NCBI GenBank assembly: GCA_027487675.1
Contig: JAIYDD010000192.1
Location: forward strand, 1 to 64,000
Origin: Acetobacteraceae bacterium
Lineage (GTDB): Bacteria; Pseudomonadota; Alphaproteobacteria; Acetobacterales; Acetobacteraceae
Direction of reading: 5' to 3'
Length of the DNA stretch: 64,000 bases
The notes under the pieces were generated by a model. That model was given only the letters and a program-made list of their open reading frames with translations, made no database searches and was not told the DNA's origin. Below, piece by piece: positions 40,820-49,909 of the stretch. Each line of letters begins with the position of its first letter. The first letter of the stretch is position 1. A program made the translations under genes and the position numbers.

Positions 40820-41971
40820 ATGCGCCGGGAAGGTCGAGGCCAGAAGCTCGGGGTGGTGGTGAACCCGGTCGCCGGGCTCGGCGGTGCCGTCGGCCTGAAG
40901 GGCACGGACGGGCCGGAGACGCTCGCGCGCGCGGTTGCCCTCGGCGCCGTGCCGGCCGCCGGGCTGCGCTGTGCGCTGGCCCTGCGGGCCTTGCTGCCGC
41001 TTGCCGACCGCATCGAGGTCCTCGTGCCGCCCGGCGCGATGGGGGAGGAAGCCGCCCTTGCCGCCGGCCTTCGCCCACGGATCCTCGCCGGCCTGCCGCC
41101 GCCGGTGGGCGACGGCACGGACACGCGCCGCGCCGCCGCCCGGCTGCTCGCGGAACAGGTCGATTTGCTGCTCTTCGCCGGCGGGGACGGCACGGCGCGC
41201 GACGTGGTGGCGGTGCTCGGCACGGGGGTCCCGATCCTCGGCGTGCCGACTGGCGTGAAGATGCATTCCGCCGTCTTCGGCACCAGCCCGCGCGCGGCCG
41301 GGCAGACCGCCGCGCGCCTGCTCGGCGGCGAGCCCGGCATCCGGCTGCGCGAGGCGGAGGTGATGGACCTCGACGAGGCGGCGCTGCGGCAGGGCCGGGT
41401 CGGCGCCAGCCTGTACGGCATCGCCCGCGTGCCGCATGCGCGCGGGCTGGTGCAGGCCTGCAAGGCGGGCGCGCGCCCGGACGACGAGGCGGCGCTGGAC
41501 GCGCTGGCGCGCGTCATCGCGCGCGACTGGCCGGCGGACCGGCTGATGATCCTCGGCTGCGGCACCACGACGCGGCGGATCAAGCGCGCCATGGGTTTCG
41601 AAGGCACGCTGCTCGGCGTGGACGTGGCACTCGGCGGCCGGCTGATCGCGGCGGATGCGAACGAGGCGCAGCTGCTGCGCCTGCTGGAGCGCGCCGGCGC
41701 GGGCGGGGCGGGCATCGTCGCCTCGGTCACCGGCGGGCAGGGATTCCTGTTCGGCCGCGGCAACCAGCAGATCAGCGCCGAGGTAATCCGCCGCGTCGGG
41801 CGCGACGACATCATGGTCGTGACGGGGGCGGCGAAGCTCGCGACGCTCGACCCGGCACTGCTGCACGTGGACACCGGCGATGCCGGGGTGGACGCGATGC
41901 TGGCGGGCTACATGAAGATCCACACGGCGCCGGGCCAGCGCATGGTGATGCGCGTCGGCGCGGCGGCATGA
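40820..41971 (+). CDS. ATP-NAD kinase family (AcoX-like) protein
   Basis: A 383-aa protein of the ATP-NAD/AcoX kinase family. NPVAGLGGAVGLKGTDG is near the N-terminus, and the diagnostic LLLFAGGDGTARDV near residue 110 corresponds to the GGDGT motif of NAD kinases. GVPTGVKMHSAVFGTSP and SVTGGQGFLFGRGNQQISAE follow. The family is larger than housekeeping NAD kinase and of unclear substrate. The start at 40820 is the best of several; ATG at 40766 would add 18 residues. It lies just upstream of gcvPA/gcvPB and is probably in the same operon. Confidence 0.8.
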   Translation: MRREGRGQKLGVVVNPVAGLGGAVGLKGTDGPETLARAVALGAVPAAGLRCALALRALLPLADRIEVLVPPGAMGEEAALAAGLRPRILAGLPPPVGDGTDTRRAAARLLAEQVDLLLFAGGDGTARDVVAVLGTGVPILGVPTGVKMHSAVFGTSPRAAGQTAARLLGGEPGIRLREAEVMDLDEAALRQGRVGASLYGIARVPHARGLVQACKAGARPDDEAALDALARVIARDWPADRLMILGCGTTTRRIKRAMGFEGTLLGVDVALGGRLIAADANEAQLLRLLERAGAGGAGIVASVTGGQGFLFGRGNQQISAEVIRRVGRDDIMVVTGAAKLATLDPALLHVDTGDAGVDAMLAGYMKIHTAPGQRMVMRVGAAA

Positions 41972-41984
41972 CGGGGAAGAGCGG

Positions 41985-43394
41985 ATGACGGCTGAGGGCG
42001 GGGTCGCGCACCCCTGGATGGCGAACTCCACGCCGGAGGCGAAGGCGGCCATGCTGCGCGCGATCGGCGCGCCCAGCATCGCGAGCCTCTTCGACCAGAT
42101 CCCGGCGGATCACCGCTTCCGCGGCCAGCTCGACCTGCCGCCGGCGCTGGCCAGCGAGGTCGCGCTGAAGCGCCACATGCTGGGGCTGCTGAAGAAGAAC
42201 CAGGATTGCGAGGGCAATCTCTCCTTCCTCGGCGGCGGCATCTGGCAGCACCACGTGCCCGCGATCGTCGACGAGGTGGTCGGCCGCACCGAGTTCCTGA
42301 CCAGCGTCTGGGGCACGCCGTCATCCGACCATGGGCGCAACCAGGCCTGGTTCGAGTTCTGCTCCATGCTCGGCGAGCTGGTGGGCATGGAGTTCGTCGG
42401 CCTGCCCGTCTATTCCTGGGGCTGCGCGATCGGCAATGCGGTGCGCATGGCCTCGCGCCTGAACGGACGGCGCGAGGTGCTGGTGCCGGCGGGCATGTGC
42501 CCCGAGCGGCTGGCGGTGCTGCGCCAGTATTGCGAGCCGGAGGGCAGCGGCGGCCACATCGCGGTCGTGCCCGTGGCCTTCGAGCCGGCGAGCGGCATGC
42601 TGGACCTCGGCGACCTCAAGGCGAAGCTGTCGGCGCGCACGGCGGCGGTCTACATTGAGAACCCGGGCTTCCTCGGCGTGATCGAGGCGCGCGGGGCGGA
42701 GATCGGCCGGCTTGCCCATGCCGCGGGCGCGGAGTTCATCGTGGGCGTCGATCCGATCTCGCTCGGCGTGCTGGCGCCGCCCGCCGACTACGGCGCGGAC
42801 ATCGTGATCGGCACCATCCAGACGCTGGGCGCGCACATGTCCGCCGGCGGCGGGGCGGGCGGGTTCATCGCCAGCCGCGACGAGGAACGCTATGCGCGCG
42901 AATACCCGACGCTGAACATCTCCATCGCGCCGACCGACCGGCCCGGCGAGCACGGCTTCGCGCTGAGCCTGGCGCACCAGTCGAGCTACGGCATGCGCGA
43001 GGAAGGCAAGGACTGGACCGGCAACTCGGTCTACCTCACCACCATCGGCTGCGCCGCCTACATGGCGCTGATGGGACCGCAGGGCTTTGCCGAGATCGGC
43101 GAGGTGATCATCCGGCGCAGCCACCACGCGGCGAAGGTGCTGTCCGGGATCGAGGGCCTGCGCATCGCCTTCCCCTGCGGCTTCTTCAAGGAATTCGTCG
43201 TCAACTTCGACGGCACGGGCAGGACCGTGGCGCAGGTCAACGACGCGCTGCGCACGCGCGGCATCTTCGGCGGCCAGGACCTCTCGGCCGACTTCCCCGC
43301 GCTCGGCCAGAGCGCGCTCTACGCCGTGACCGAAATCCACACCGCGGACGACATCGCGCGGCTCGCCGGCGCGCTGCAGGAGATCGTGGCATGA
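41985..43394 (+). CDS. gcvPA: Glycine dehydrogenase (aminomethyl-transferring) subunit 1
   Basis: A 469-aa GcvPA homologue. Typical stretches are SLFDQIPADHRF, FLGGGIWQHHVPAIVDEVVG, EFCSMLGELVGMEFVGLPVY, YIENPGFLGVIEARGAEIGR, and GGGAGGFIASRDEERYAREY. With GcvPB it forms the P-protein that decarboxylates glycine and loads the aminomethyl group onto lipoyl GcvH. No gcvH or gcvT is nearby, so this copy may serve a specialised pathway or depend on unlinked partners. Its stop overlaps gcvPB by four bases. Confidence 0.9.
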   Translation: MTAEGGVAHPWMANSTPEAKAAMLRAIGAPSIASLFDQIPADHRFRGQLDLPPALASEVALKRHMLGLLKKNQDCEGNLSFLGGGIWQHHVPAIVDEVVGRTEFLTSVWGTPSSDHGRNQAWFEFCSMLGELVGMEFVGLPVYSWGCAIGNAVRMASRLNGRREVLVPAGMCPERLAVLRQYCEPEGSGGHIAVVPVAFEPASGMLDLGDLKAKLSARTAAVYIENPGFLGVIEARGAEIGRLAHAAGAEFIVGVDPISLGVLAPPADYGADIVIGTIQTLGAHMSAGGGAGGFIASRDEERYAREYPTLNISIAPTDRPGEHGFALSLAHQSSYGMREEGKDWTGNSVYLTTIGCAAYMALMGPQGFAEIGEVIIRRSHHAAKVLSGIEGLRIAFPCGFFKEFVVNFDGTGRTVAQVNDALRTRGIFGGQDLSADFPALGQSALYAVTEIHTADDIARLAGALQEIVA

Positions 43395-44950
43395 CCGAAC
43401 CACGCGCCTACCGCCAGGCAAGCTGGAACGAGCCGGTGGCGATGGAGCTCGGCGCGCCCGGCCGCCGCGGCCTGACCTTCGCCGCGCCCGAGGCCGAGGT
43501 GGCCGCCATCGGCGCCGCCGAGGACCTTCTGCCGCCCGCGATGCGGCGCCGTTCGCGGCCCGCCCTGCCCGAGATGACCGAGCACGACACGCTGCGCCAC
43601 TACGTCCGGCTGTCGCAGCAGGTGCTCGGCATGGTCGGCATCAGCCTCTTCGGCACCTGCACGATGAAGTACAACCCGCGGGTCAGCGAGGCGCTGGGCC
43701 TCCGGCCGCAGACGGCGGAGCTGCACCCGCTGCAGCACCCGTCCACGCTGCAGGGCCTGCTGGAGATCGTCTGGAACTTCGAGCGGATCCTGAAGGCGCT
43801 GTCCGGCATGGACCGCTTCACCTTCCAGGCGGCCGGCGGCGCGGATGCCGCCTACGCCCATGTCTGCGTCACGCGCGGCTGGCTGGAGGCGACGGGGCAG
43901 CTCGGGGTGCGCGACGAGATCGTCACCTCGATCCAGGCGCATCCCTGCAACCCCGCCACCGCCGCCGCGGGCGGCTTCAAGGTGGTCACGCTGCCGCTCG
44001 AGGAAGGCGGCTATCCCTCGGTCGAGGCGCTGAAGGCCGCGCTCGGCCCGCGCACGGCGGCGCTGATGATCAACAACCCCGACGACATGGGGATCTACAA
44101 CCCGCACATGAAGGAATGGGTGCGGCTGGTGAAGGAAGCCGGCGCGCTCGCCTTCTACGACCACGCCAACTTCAACGGCGTGATGGGCAAGATCCGCGCG
44201 CGCGACCTGGGCTTCGACGCCTGCATGTTCATGCTGCACAAGACCTTCGGCGGCCCGAAGGGCGGCGGCGGGCCGGCGGTCGGCGCCTATGGCTGCACCG
44301 AGGAACTATCCCGGTTCCTGCCGAAGCCGATGGTGAACAAGACCGCCTCGGGCTTCACGCTGGACATCCCGGAGAACTCCGTCGGCAAGGTGCGCGAGTT
44401 CATGGGCAACCTGCACATCGTCATGCGCGCCTATGCCTGGGCGCGCGGCATGGGCGCCGAGGGGATCAACGAGGCCTCCGACATCTCCGTGCTTGCGAAC
44501 AACTACATGGAGAAGGGCCTGCTCGCGATCCGCGGCGTGACGAAAAGCCACCCTGACATCGACGGGCCGCGCATGGAGATGACGCGCTACTCGCTCGGCA
44601 CGCTGAAGGAGGAGACGGGGATCGGCGTCGGCGAGGTCGCGAACCGCATGACCGACTACGGCGTGGACGCGCCCTGGCTCGCGCATGAGCCCTGGCACTT
44701 CCCCGAGCCCTTCACGCCGGAAGCCGGCGAGCTGTGGTCGAAGGAGGACATCGACACCTGGGTCGCCGTGGTCCGCAAGGTCTGCGAGGAAGCCTACGCG
44801 AATCCGGAGATCGTCAAGTCGGCGCCCCACAACGCCGCCATCGCGAAGGTCCAGGCCGAGGGCTGCGAGGACCCGGCGCGCTGGGCGACCACCTGGCGCG
44901 CCTATCTGCGCAAGCATCGCGGCGGCGCGCGGCAGCAGGCGGCGGAGTGA
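43391..44950 (+). CDS. gcvPB: Glycine dehydrogenase (aminomethyl-transferring) subunit 2
   Basis: A 519-aa GcvPB homologue, the PLP-binding subunit. The PLP lysine lies in MLHKTFGGPKGGGGPAVGAY (about residues 283-300). Other typical stretches are GTCTMKYNPRVSEALGLRP, TSIQAHPCNPATAAAGGFK, and YDHANFNGVMGKIRARDLGF. It pairs with GcvPA, with which it overlaps by ATGA. Its own stop overlaps the GTG start of the flavoprotein gene, linking glycine cleavage to an amine-oxidising complex. Confidence 0.92.
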   Translation: MTEPRAYRQASWNEPVAMELGAPGRRGLTFAAPEAEVAAIGAAEDLLPPAMRRRSRPALPEMTEHDTLRHYVRLSQQVLGMVGISLFGTCTMKYNPRVSEALGLRPQTAELHPLQHPSTLQGLLEIVWNFERILKALSGMDRFTFQAAGGADAAYAHVCVTRGWLEATGQLGVRDEIVTSIQAHPCNPATAAAGGFKVVTLPLEEGGYPSVEALKAALGPRTAALMINNPDDMGIYNPHMKEWVRLVKEAGALAFYDHANFNGVMGKIRARDLGFDACMFMLHKTFGGPKGGGGPAVGAYGCTEELSRFLPKPMVNKTASGFTLDIPENSVGKVREFMGNLHIVMRAYAWARGMGAEGINEASDISVLANNYMEKGLLAIRGVTKSHPDIDGPRMEMTRYSLGTLKEETGIGVGEVANRMTDYGVDAPWLAHEPWHFPEPFTPEAGELWSKEDIDTWVAVVRKVCEEAYANPEIVKSAPHNAAIAKVQAEGCEDPARWATTWRAYLRKHRGGARQQAAE

Positions 44951-46650
44951 CCCAGCCCAGCCTGAGCTGGCAGGACGCGGCGGGCGACTCGCGCGAGATC
45001 GGCTTCCGTCCCGGTCAGAGCATCGCCGCCGCGTTGACGGCGGCGGGCGTGCGGGAATTGCGCGCGACGCGCCGCGGCCTGGATGGCGAAGGCCGCGGCC
45101 TGCATTGCGGGATGGGCGTCTGCCAGGACTGCCTGGTCGAGGTGGATGGCGAGCCCAACACGCGCGCCTGCGTGACGAAGGCCCGCCTTGGCATGCGGCT
45201 GCGCCACCAGGACTTCCCCGGCGTCGCGCGGCTGCTGGACGGGCCCGTACCGGTGCCCGACGACAGCCCGCTGCCGGCGCCGCAGGTGGTGGACCTGCTG
45301 GTCCTGGGCGGCGGCGCGGCCGGGCTCTCGGCCGCCATCGCGGCGCGGCGCTGCGGGCTGGACGTGCTGGTGGTGGAGGAGCGCGGCGCGCTCGGCGGGC
45401 AGTACTACAAGCAGCCGGCGCCGGGCCTCGACGCGTCGGCGCTCGATGCGCAGCAGGCGGAAGGCGGTGCGCTGGCCGCCGCCGCTGAGGCCTCCGGCGC
45501 GCGCATCCTGCGCGGGGCGGAGCTCTGGGGCGCCTTCGACTTGGACCGGCTTGCGATCTTCGACGGCACGCGCACGCGCCTCGTCGCGCCGCGCGCCGTC
45601 ATCGTCGCCGCCGGCGCCTACGAAAGGCCGCATGTCGTCCCCGGCTGGACGCTGCCCGGCGTGATGACCACCGGCGCCGCGCAGACGTTGTGGCGCAGCC
45701 ATCGCGTGCTGCCGGGCCGCCGGGTGCTGGTCGCGGGCAACGGCCCGCTCAACATGCAGGTCGCCTGCGAGTTGGCGGAGGGCGGCGCGCAGGTGGTGGC
45801 CGTCGCGGAGGCCGCGCCGCATCCGGCGCGGCGCCCGCTTGCCGCGGTTGCGCTGGCCGCGGCCGATCCGGTGCTGGCGGCCAAGGGCGTGCGCTACCTG
45901 GCCGCGCTGGCGCGGCGGCGCGTGCCGCTCCTGCACGACACCGTGCTGCGTGCGGTCGCCCGCGCGCCGTCCGGCGCGCTTCAGGCGACGCTGACCGGCG
46001 GGGCGGCGTTCGAGGCCGATGCCGTCCTGCTCGGCTACGGCTTCCTGCCGAGCCACGAGACGCTGCGCGCGCTGGGCGCCGAATGCGCCTTCGACGCGGC
46101 GCGCGCGCAGTTCGTACCGCTGCGCGACGACGACGCGATGACGACGGTGCCCGGCCTCTTTGCCGTCGGCGATTGCGCCGGCCTCGGCGGCGCCCCGGCG
46201 GCGCGGGAGGAGGGGGTGATCGCCGCCGTCGCCGTCGCGCTGCGGCTCGACCGCGAGGTGCCCGTGGCGATGCTGGAGGCGCGCACGGCGGCGCGGCTGC
46301 GCCTCGCCCGGCATCGTCGTTTCCAGGATGCGCTCTGGGCGCTGTTCGCCGCGCCGCGCGCCGGCCTCTCCCTGGCGGAAGCGACCACCGTGGTCTGCCG
46401 CTGCGAGGAGGTGACGAAGGGCGAGATCGACGCCGCGCTGGCGGATGGCGCGCCCGCCCTCGGCGAGGTCAAGCGCCGCACGCGCTGCGGCATGGGGCGC
46501 TGCCAGGGGCGCTATTGCGGCCAGCTCCTCGCCGAGCACCTGGCGGCGACGCAGGGGCGCCCCCTCGACAATCTCGCGCTGTTCGCGCCGCGCGCGCCGG
46601 TCAAGCCGATCGCGATCGCCGACATCGTGGCGCTGGACCGCGCGCCGTGA
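44947..46650 (+). CDS. Fused 2Fe-2S / FAD / BFD-like oxidoreductase (HcnA-HcnB-like)
   Basis: A 567-aa fusion. Residues 1-95 are a 2Fe-2S domain with CGMGVCQDCLVEVDG, corresponding to HcnA or the sarcosine-oxidase alpha N-terminus. Residues from about 115 form an FAD/NAD(P) pyridine-nucleotide oxidoreductase (DLLVLGGGAAGLSAAIAARR, VLVAGNGPLNMQVA). The C-terminus has a Cys cluster (VCRCEEVTKGEIDAAL, RCGMGRCQGRYCG) of the Fer2_BFD type. Start GTG at 44947 overlaps the gcvPB stop (GTGA). With the next gene it should form an HcnABC / opine- or hydroxyproline-dehydrogenase-like membrane-linked dehydrogenase. Confidence 0.88.
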   Translation: MTQPSLSWQDAAGDSREIGFRPGQSIAAALTAAGVRELRATRRGLDGEGRGLHCGMGVCQDCLVEVDGEPNTRACVTKARLGMRLRHQDFPGVARLLDGPVPVPDDSPLPAPQVVDLLVLGGGAAGLSAAIAARRCGLDVLVVEERGALGGQYYKQPAPGLDASALDAQQAEGGALAAAAEASGARILRGAELWGAFDLDRLAIFDGTRTRLVAPRAVIVAAGAYERPHVVPGWTLPGVMTTGAAQTLWRSHRVLPGRRVLVAGNGPLNMQVACELAEGGAQVVAVAEAAPHPARRPLAAVALAAADPVLAAKGVRYLAALARRRVPLLHDTVLRAVARAPSGALQATLTGGAAFEADAVLLGYGFLPSHETLRALGAECAFDAARAQFVPLRDDDAMTTVPGLFAVGDCAGLGGAPAAREEGVIAAVAVALRLDREVPVAMLEARTAARLRLARHRRFQDALWALFAAPRAGLSLAEATTVVCRCEEVTKGEIDAALADGAPALGEVKRRTRCGMGRCQGRYCGQLLAEHLAATQGRPLDNLALFAPRAPVKPIAIADIVALDRAP

Positions 46651-47813
46651 CCCCGCCGCGCGAGGTCGCGGTCGCGATCGTGGGCGGCGGCATCGTCGGG
46701 CTCTGCACCGCGCTCGAGCTCGCGCGCGCGGGCACGGAGGTGCTGGTGCTGGACGATGCCGCGCGGCTCGGCGGCACCACCGCGAATGCGGGCAGCCTGC
46801 ATGTGCAGATGCAGAGTCGCTTCATCCGCATGTACCCCGAGCAGGTGCCGGGCCTGGAGCGGTCGCTGCCGCTCTACACCGCGGCCGCGCGCCGCTGGAC
46901 GGAGCTGGAGCGCGAGCTCGGCACGAGCATCGAGCTGAAGCCCTCGGGCGGGCTGATGGTGGCGGAGACCACCGAATCCTACGAATTCCTCGCGCGCAAA
47001 TGCGAGCGCGAGAAGCGTCTCGGCCTGCGGGTCGAGATGCTCGGCCGCGCCGAGCTGGCGCGCATCGCGCCCTATCTCGGCGAGGCGGTGGTCGGCGCCG
47101 AGTTCTGCGCGGAGGAAGGCAAGCTCAACCCCCTGCTGGCCAACCAGGCCGTGCGGCGCGCGGTCCTGGCGGAAGGCGGAGCCATCCTGCCGGAGACGCG
47201 CGTCGAGCATCTGGCGCCCGACCCGCGCGGCGGCTGGGTGCTGCGCAGCGCTTCGGGCGAGCTGCGCGCCGGCCGCGTCGTGCTGGCCGCGGGCGCCGGC
47301 ACCGGCGGGCTGCTCGCGCCGCTCGGCCTGCGCGTTCCCACGGTCGCCGAGCCGCTGCACATGAACGTCACCGAGGCCACCGCGCCGCTGATCTCCCACC
47401 TGGTGCAGCATGCCGAGCGGATGATCACGCTGAAGCAGCTGGCCGCCGGGCAGGTGGTGGTCGGCGGCGGCTGGCCCGCGCGCCTGCATGGCGAGCGCCA
47501 GCACCCGACGGTCGAGGCGTCGAGCCTGATCGGCAACCTCCGCCTGGCCAGCCACATCGTGCCGCGGCTCGCCCGGCTGCGCCTGATCCGCAGCTGGGCC
47601 GGGGTCAACACCACGGTGGACGGCCAGTGCGTACTGGGCGAGGTGCCGGGCCGGCCCGGCCTGTTCACCGCCGTGCCCGGCGATGCGGGCTACACGCTCG
47701 GCCCGCTCGTCGGGCGGCTGGCCGCGGGGGCGGTGCTCGGGCGGCGCGACCTCGACTTCGACATCCGGCCCTTCTCGCCGGGCCGCTTCGCCGGCGCGGC
47801 GGCGCTGGCCTGA
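46647..47813 (+). CDS. FAD-dependent amine/amino-acid oxidoreductase (DAO family, HcnC-like)
   Basis: A 388-aa DAO-family flavoprotein. The FAD Rossmann motif VAIVGGGIVGLCTALELARA is at the N-terminus, followed by GGTTANAGSLHVQMQSRF, and the C-terminal FAD-contact region is AVPGDAGYTLGPLVG. It is the size of the beta subunit in HcnABC, opine oxidase and D-hydroxyproline dehydrogenase complexes. Start GTG at 46647 overlaps the partner gene (GTGA). It probably oxidises a glycine-like or cyclic imino acid and passes electrons to the fusion partner. The gene is the last of the operon; a T-run (47897-47903) in the 103-base gap to the convergent IclR gene may mark termination. Confidence 0.87.
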   Translation: MTPPREVAVAIVGGGIVGLCTALELARAGTEVLVLDDAARLGGTTANAGSLHVQMQSRFIRMYPEQVPGLERSLPLYTAAARRWTELERELGTSIELKPSGGLMVAETTESYEFLARKCEREKRLGLRVEMLGRAELARIAPYLGEAVVGAEFCAEEGKLNPLLANQAVRRAVLAEGGAILPETRVEHLAPDPRGGWVLRSASGELRAGRVVLAAGAGTGGLLAPLGLRVPTVAEPLHMNVTEATAPLISHLVQHAERMITLKQLAAGQVVVGGGWPARLHGERQHPTVEASSLIGNLRLASHIVPRLARLRLIRSWAGVNTTVDGQCVLGEVPGRPGLFTAVPGDAGYTLGPLVGRLAAGAVLGRRDLDFDIRPFSPGRFAGAAALA

Positions 47814-47916
47814 GAGCTTGTGGATCGATGCCGGAAAGCGCCGACCCCGCCAGACAGAAGCTGGCGATATCAACGTGCACTGATGCTCAAGCTCGATTTT
47901 TTTGACGCGCTCTGAG

Positions 47917-48756
47917 CTATTCCAGCGCCGCCTGGATGCGCGCGGCGGCCGCCAGCAACTCGCCCAGGAAGCGCGTGCGCAATTCCTCGAGCGACACGCG
48001 CGAGGTCGGGCCGCAGATGTTCAGCGCCCCCAGCGTCATGCCGCCACGCCCGCGCAGCGGAACGGAGAGCGAGCGCAGCCCCAGCTCCAGCTCCTCGTCC
48101 ACGATCGCCCAGCCCGTCTCGCGCGCCTGGTCCACCGCGGCCCGCAGCGTCGCGCGGCCGGTCACGGTCTTCGGCGTGCGCGGCTCCGGCCGCGACGCGG
48201 CGATGACGCGCTCGGCCGCTTCCGGCACCAGCCCGGCCAGCAGCACGCGGCCGACGGAGGTGCAATAGGCCGGCGTGCGGCTGCCGACGCGCAGATCCAC
48301 GTTGATCAGGTGCCGCGCGCTCGGGATGTGCAGCACGTAGAGCACCTCGGTCCCGTCCAGCACCGCGCCGTAGCAGGATTCGCCGAGCCGCCCGGACAGG
48401 TCCGCCAGCACCGGCCGCGTGATGTCCCAGACCGAGGAGGTCGCCATCACCGCATGGCCGAGCTCCAGCAGGCGCGGCGTCAGCGCGAAGCGCTTGCCAT
48501 CGGTCTCCGCATAGCCGGCATGGACGAGGGTGAGCAGGAAGCGCCGCGCGCTGGCGCGCGTCAGGCCGGTGTGTTCCGCGACCTCGCTCAGCGTCATGCG
48601 CGGCCGGTCGCGCCGGAACGCCTTCAGCACCTCGAACAGCCGCAGCGCCGAATGGACCAGCTCGCGCTCCGCGCCCGTGCGCGCGGCGGCGTCGTCGGGA
48701 TGCATCAGGTCGTCGACGCGCGATCCGTCGCCCGGTGCAGCGTCGTCGAGGATCAT
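47917..48756 (-). CDS. IclR-family transcriptional regulator
   Basis: A 279-aa regulator. The N-terminal winged HTH is LVHSALRLFEVLKAFRR, TLSEVAEHTGLTRASARRFL, and YAETDGKRFALTPRLLELGH. The C-terminal IclR effector domain contains VLYVLHIPSARHLINVDLRV, RTPAYCTSVGRVLLAGL, and GWAIVDEELELGLRSLSVPL. The start at 48756 has a GGAAGG ribosome-binding site. It resembles PcaR/PobR-type regulators of aromatic or organic-acid catabolism. It is divergent from the DapA-family operon and convergent with the flavoprotein operon. Confidence 0.9.
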   Translation of the reverse strand: MILDDAAPGDGSRVDDLMHPDDAAARTGAERELVHSALRLFEVLKAFRRDRPRMTLSEVAEHTGLTRASARRFLLTLVHAGYAETDGKRFALTPRLLELGHAVMATSSVWDITRPVLADLSGRLGESCYGAVLDGTEVLYVLHIPSARHLINVDLRVGSRTPAYCTSVGRVLLAGLVPEAAERVIAASRPEPRTPKTVTGRATLRAAVDQARETGWAIVDEELELGLRSLSVPLRGRGGMTLGALNICGPTSRVSLEELRTRFLGELLAAAARIQAALE

Positions 48757-48795
48757 GTCCTGCCTTCCCCCGGTCACGGTTGGAGCCTGCCGCGC

Positions 48796-48810
48796 GTTCG
48801 CGCTGCGAAC
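48796..48810. promoter_or_regulatory. Candidate IclR operator
   Basis: A perfect 6-bp dyad, GTTCGC-GCT-GCGAAC, sits 40 bases upstream of the IclR start in the 246-base divergent region. Some IclR-family operators have this GTTCG/CGAAC symmetry. A half-site TGTTCGCA occurs at 48887. It could regulate both the regulator gene and the operon at 49003. Confidence 0.5.
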
Positions 48811-49002
48811 AAGAGGGGCCTGCATGTGCGCATGGCGGGTGACCCCTTGATGGCGCTGCGGCAATCCTGTTCACTCCGCGAGAGCCTGTTCGCATGACAG
48901 CCAGGTCCACGCAGGCGGACCGTGAGGGGGAGCGCGGGATCGCGCCAGGGCCGCGGCCCTTGCGCCGCGCGCCCGCCCGAGACCGCGGAGGAACGCACGC
49001 CG

Positions 49003-49908
49003 ATGGACCGCAACAGCGTCGACTGGGCGGGGCCGATGCCCGCGGTCACCACCCCCTTCGACGCCGAGGGCCGCGTGGACGGCGCCGGCTTCCGCGCCAA
49101 CATCTCGCGGCTGATCGACGCTGGCGCGACCGGCCTTGTCGCCTGCGGCTGCACCGGCGAGTTCTGGAGCCTGTCGCTGGCCGAGCGCAAGGCGCTCTAC
49201 GCCGAGGCCGTGGCCGGCGCCGCGGGCCGCGGCACGGTGATCGTCGGCACGGGCTGCGTCGGCGCCGCCGACACGATCGAGCTGGCGCATGCCGCGAAGG
49301 CCGCCGGCGCCGACGGCATCCTCGTGCTGCCGCCCTACTTCGTGAAGCTGACGGATGACGAGATCTTCGCGCATTACGAAACGGTCTCGGCGGCCTCGCC
49401 GCTGCCGATCGTCGTCTACAACATCCCCGGCAATGCGGTGAACGCGATCTCGCCGGCGCTCGCCTCGCGCCTCGCCGACCTCGACAAGGTGGTGGCGATC
49501 AAGGAGAGCAGCGGCGACTGGAACAATTTCTACGCCACGCTGCTGGCGGTGAAGGACCGCATCCGCGTCTTCTGCGGTCCGTCCTCGGTGTTCGGCGTGC
49601 CGGCGGTCCATGCCGGGGCGGACGGCACGGTCGATTGCTTCCCCAATGTGTGGGCCGGGACGCTCGATCTCTGGTACGCCGCGCGCGATCCGGCGCGTCT
49701 GGCGGAGGCGGAAGCGCTGCAGGCGACGGCGCGCAAGCTGACGGACCTCTTCGTCACCGGCGGCCGCACGCTGTATCCGGCCACCAAGGCGGCGATGGAC
49801 CATCTGGGCTTCCCCGGCGGCGGCACGCCGCGCATGCCGCTGCAGAAGCTGACGGGCGCGCCGCTGGAAGGCCTCAAGCGCGGCCTGGCCGAGCTCGGGG
49901 TCGGCTGA
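49003..49908 (+). CDS. DapA-family aldolase/lyase (first of two)
   Basis: A 301-aa TIM-barrel protein of the dihydrodipicolinate synthase / N-acetylneuraminate lyase family. The Schiff-base Lys is in VVAIKESSGDW, the catalytic Tyr in PIVVYNIPGNAVN, and GCTGEFWSLSLAERKALYAE matches the GTTGE loop with Thr-Thr replaced by Cys-Thr. It is unlikely to be the lysine-biosynthesis enzyme given the catabolic context and IclR control. Candidates are keto-deoxy-sugar-acid dehydratases or a hydroxyproline-pathway deaminase. The start at 49003 follows GGAGGAA. Confidence 0.88.
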   Translation: MDRNSVDWAGPMPAVTTPFDAEGRVDGAGFRANISRLIDAGATGLVACGCTGEFWSLSLAERKALYAEAVAGAAGRGTVIVGTGCVGAADTIELAHAAKAAGADGILVLPPYFVKLTDDEIFAHYETVSAASPLPIVVYNIPGNAVNAISPALASRLADLDKVVAIKESSGDWNNFYATLLAVKDRIRVFCGPSSVFGVPAVHAGADGTVDCFPNVWAGTLDLWYAARDPARLAEAEALQATARKLTDLFVTGGRTLYPATKAAMDHLGFPGGGTPRMPLQKLTGAPLEGLKRGLAELGVG

Positions 49909-49909
49909 G

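Noticed and set aside
38614-41874. A 1086-codon open frame on the minus strand
   Set aside because: It is opposite the protease, TctC and NAD-kinase genes, which all have clear motifs; its own sequence is low-complexity Arg/Ser/Pro.
44947-47813. A hydrogen cyanide synthase operon (hcnABC)
   Set aside because: The subunit types match, but the same architecture serves opine, hydroxyproline and other dehydrogenases; sequence alone does not support cyanide production.
49003-49908. Lysine-biosynthesis dapA
   Set aside because: Catabolic neighbours, IclR control and the altered GTTGE loop argue for another substrate in the same superfamily.
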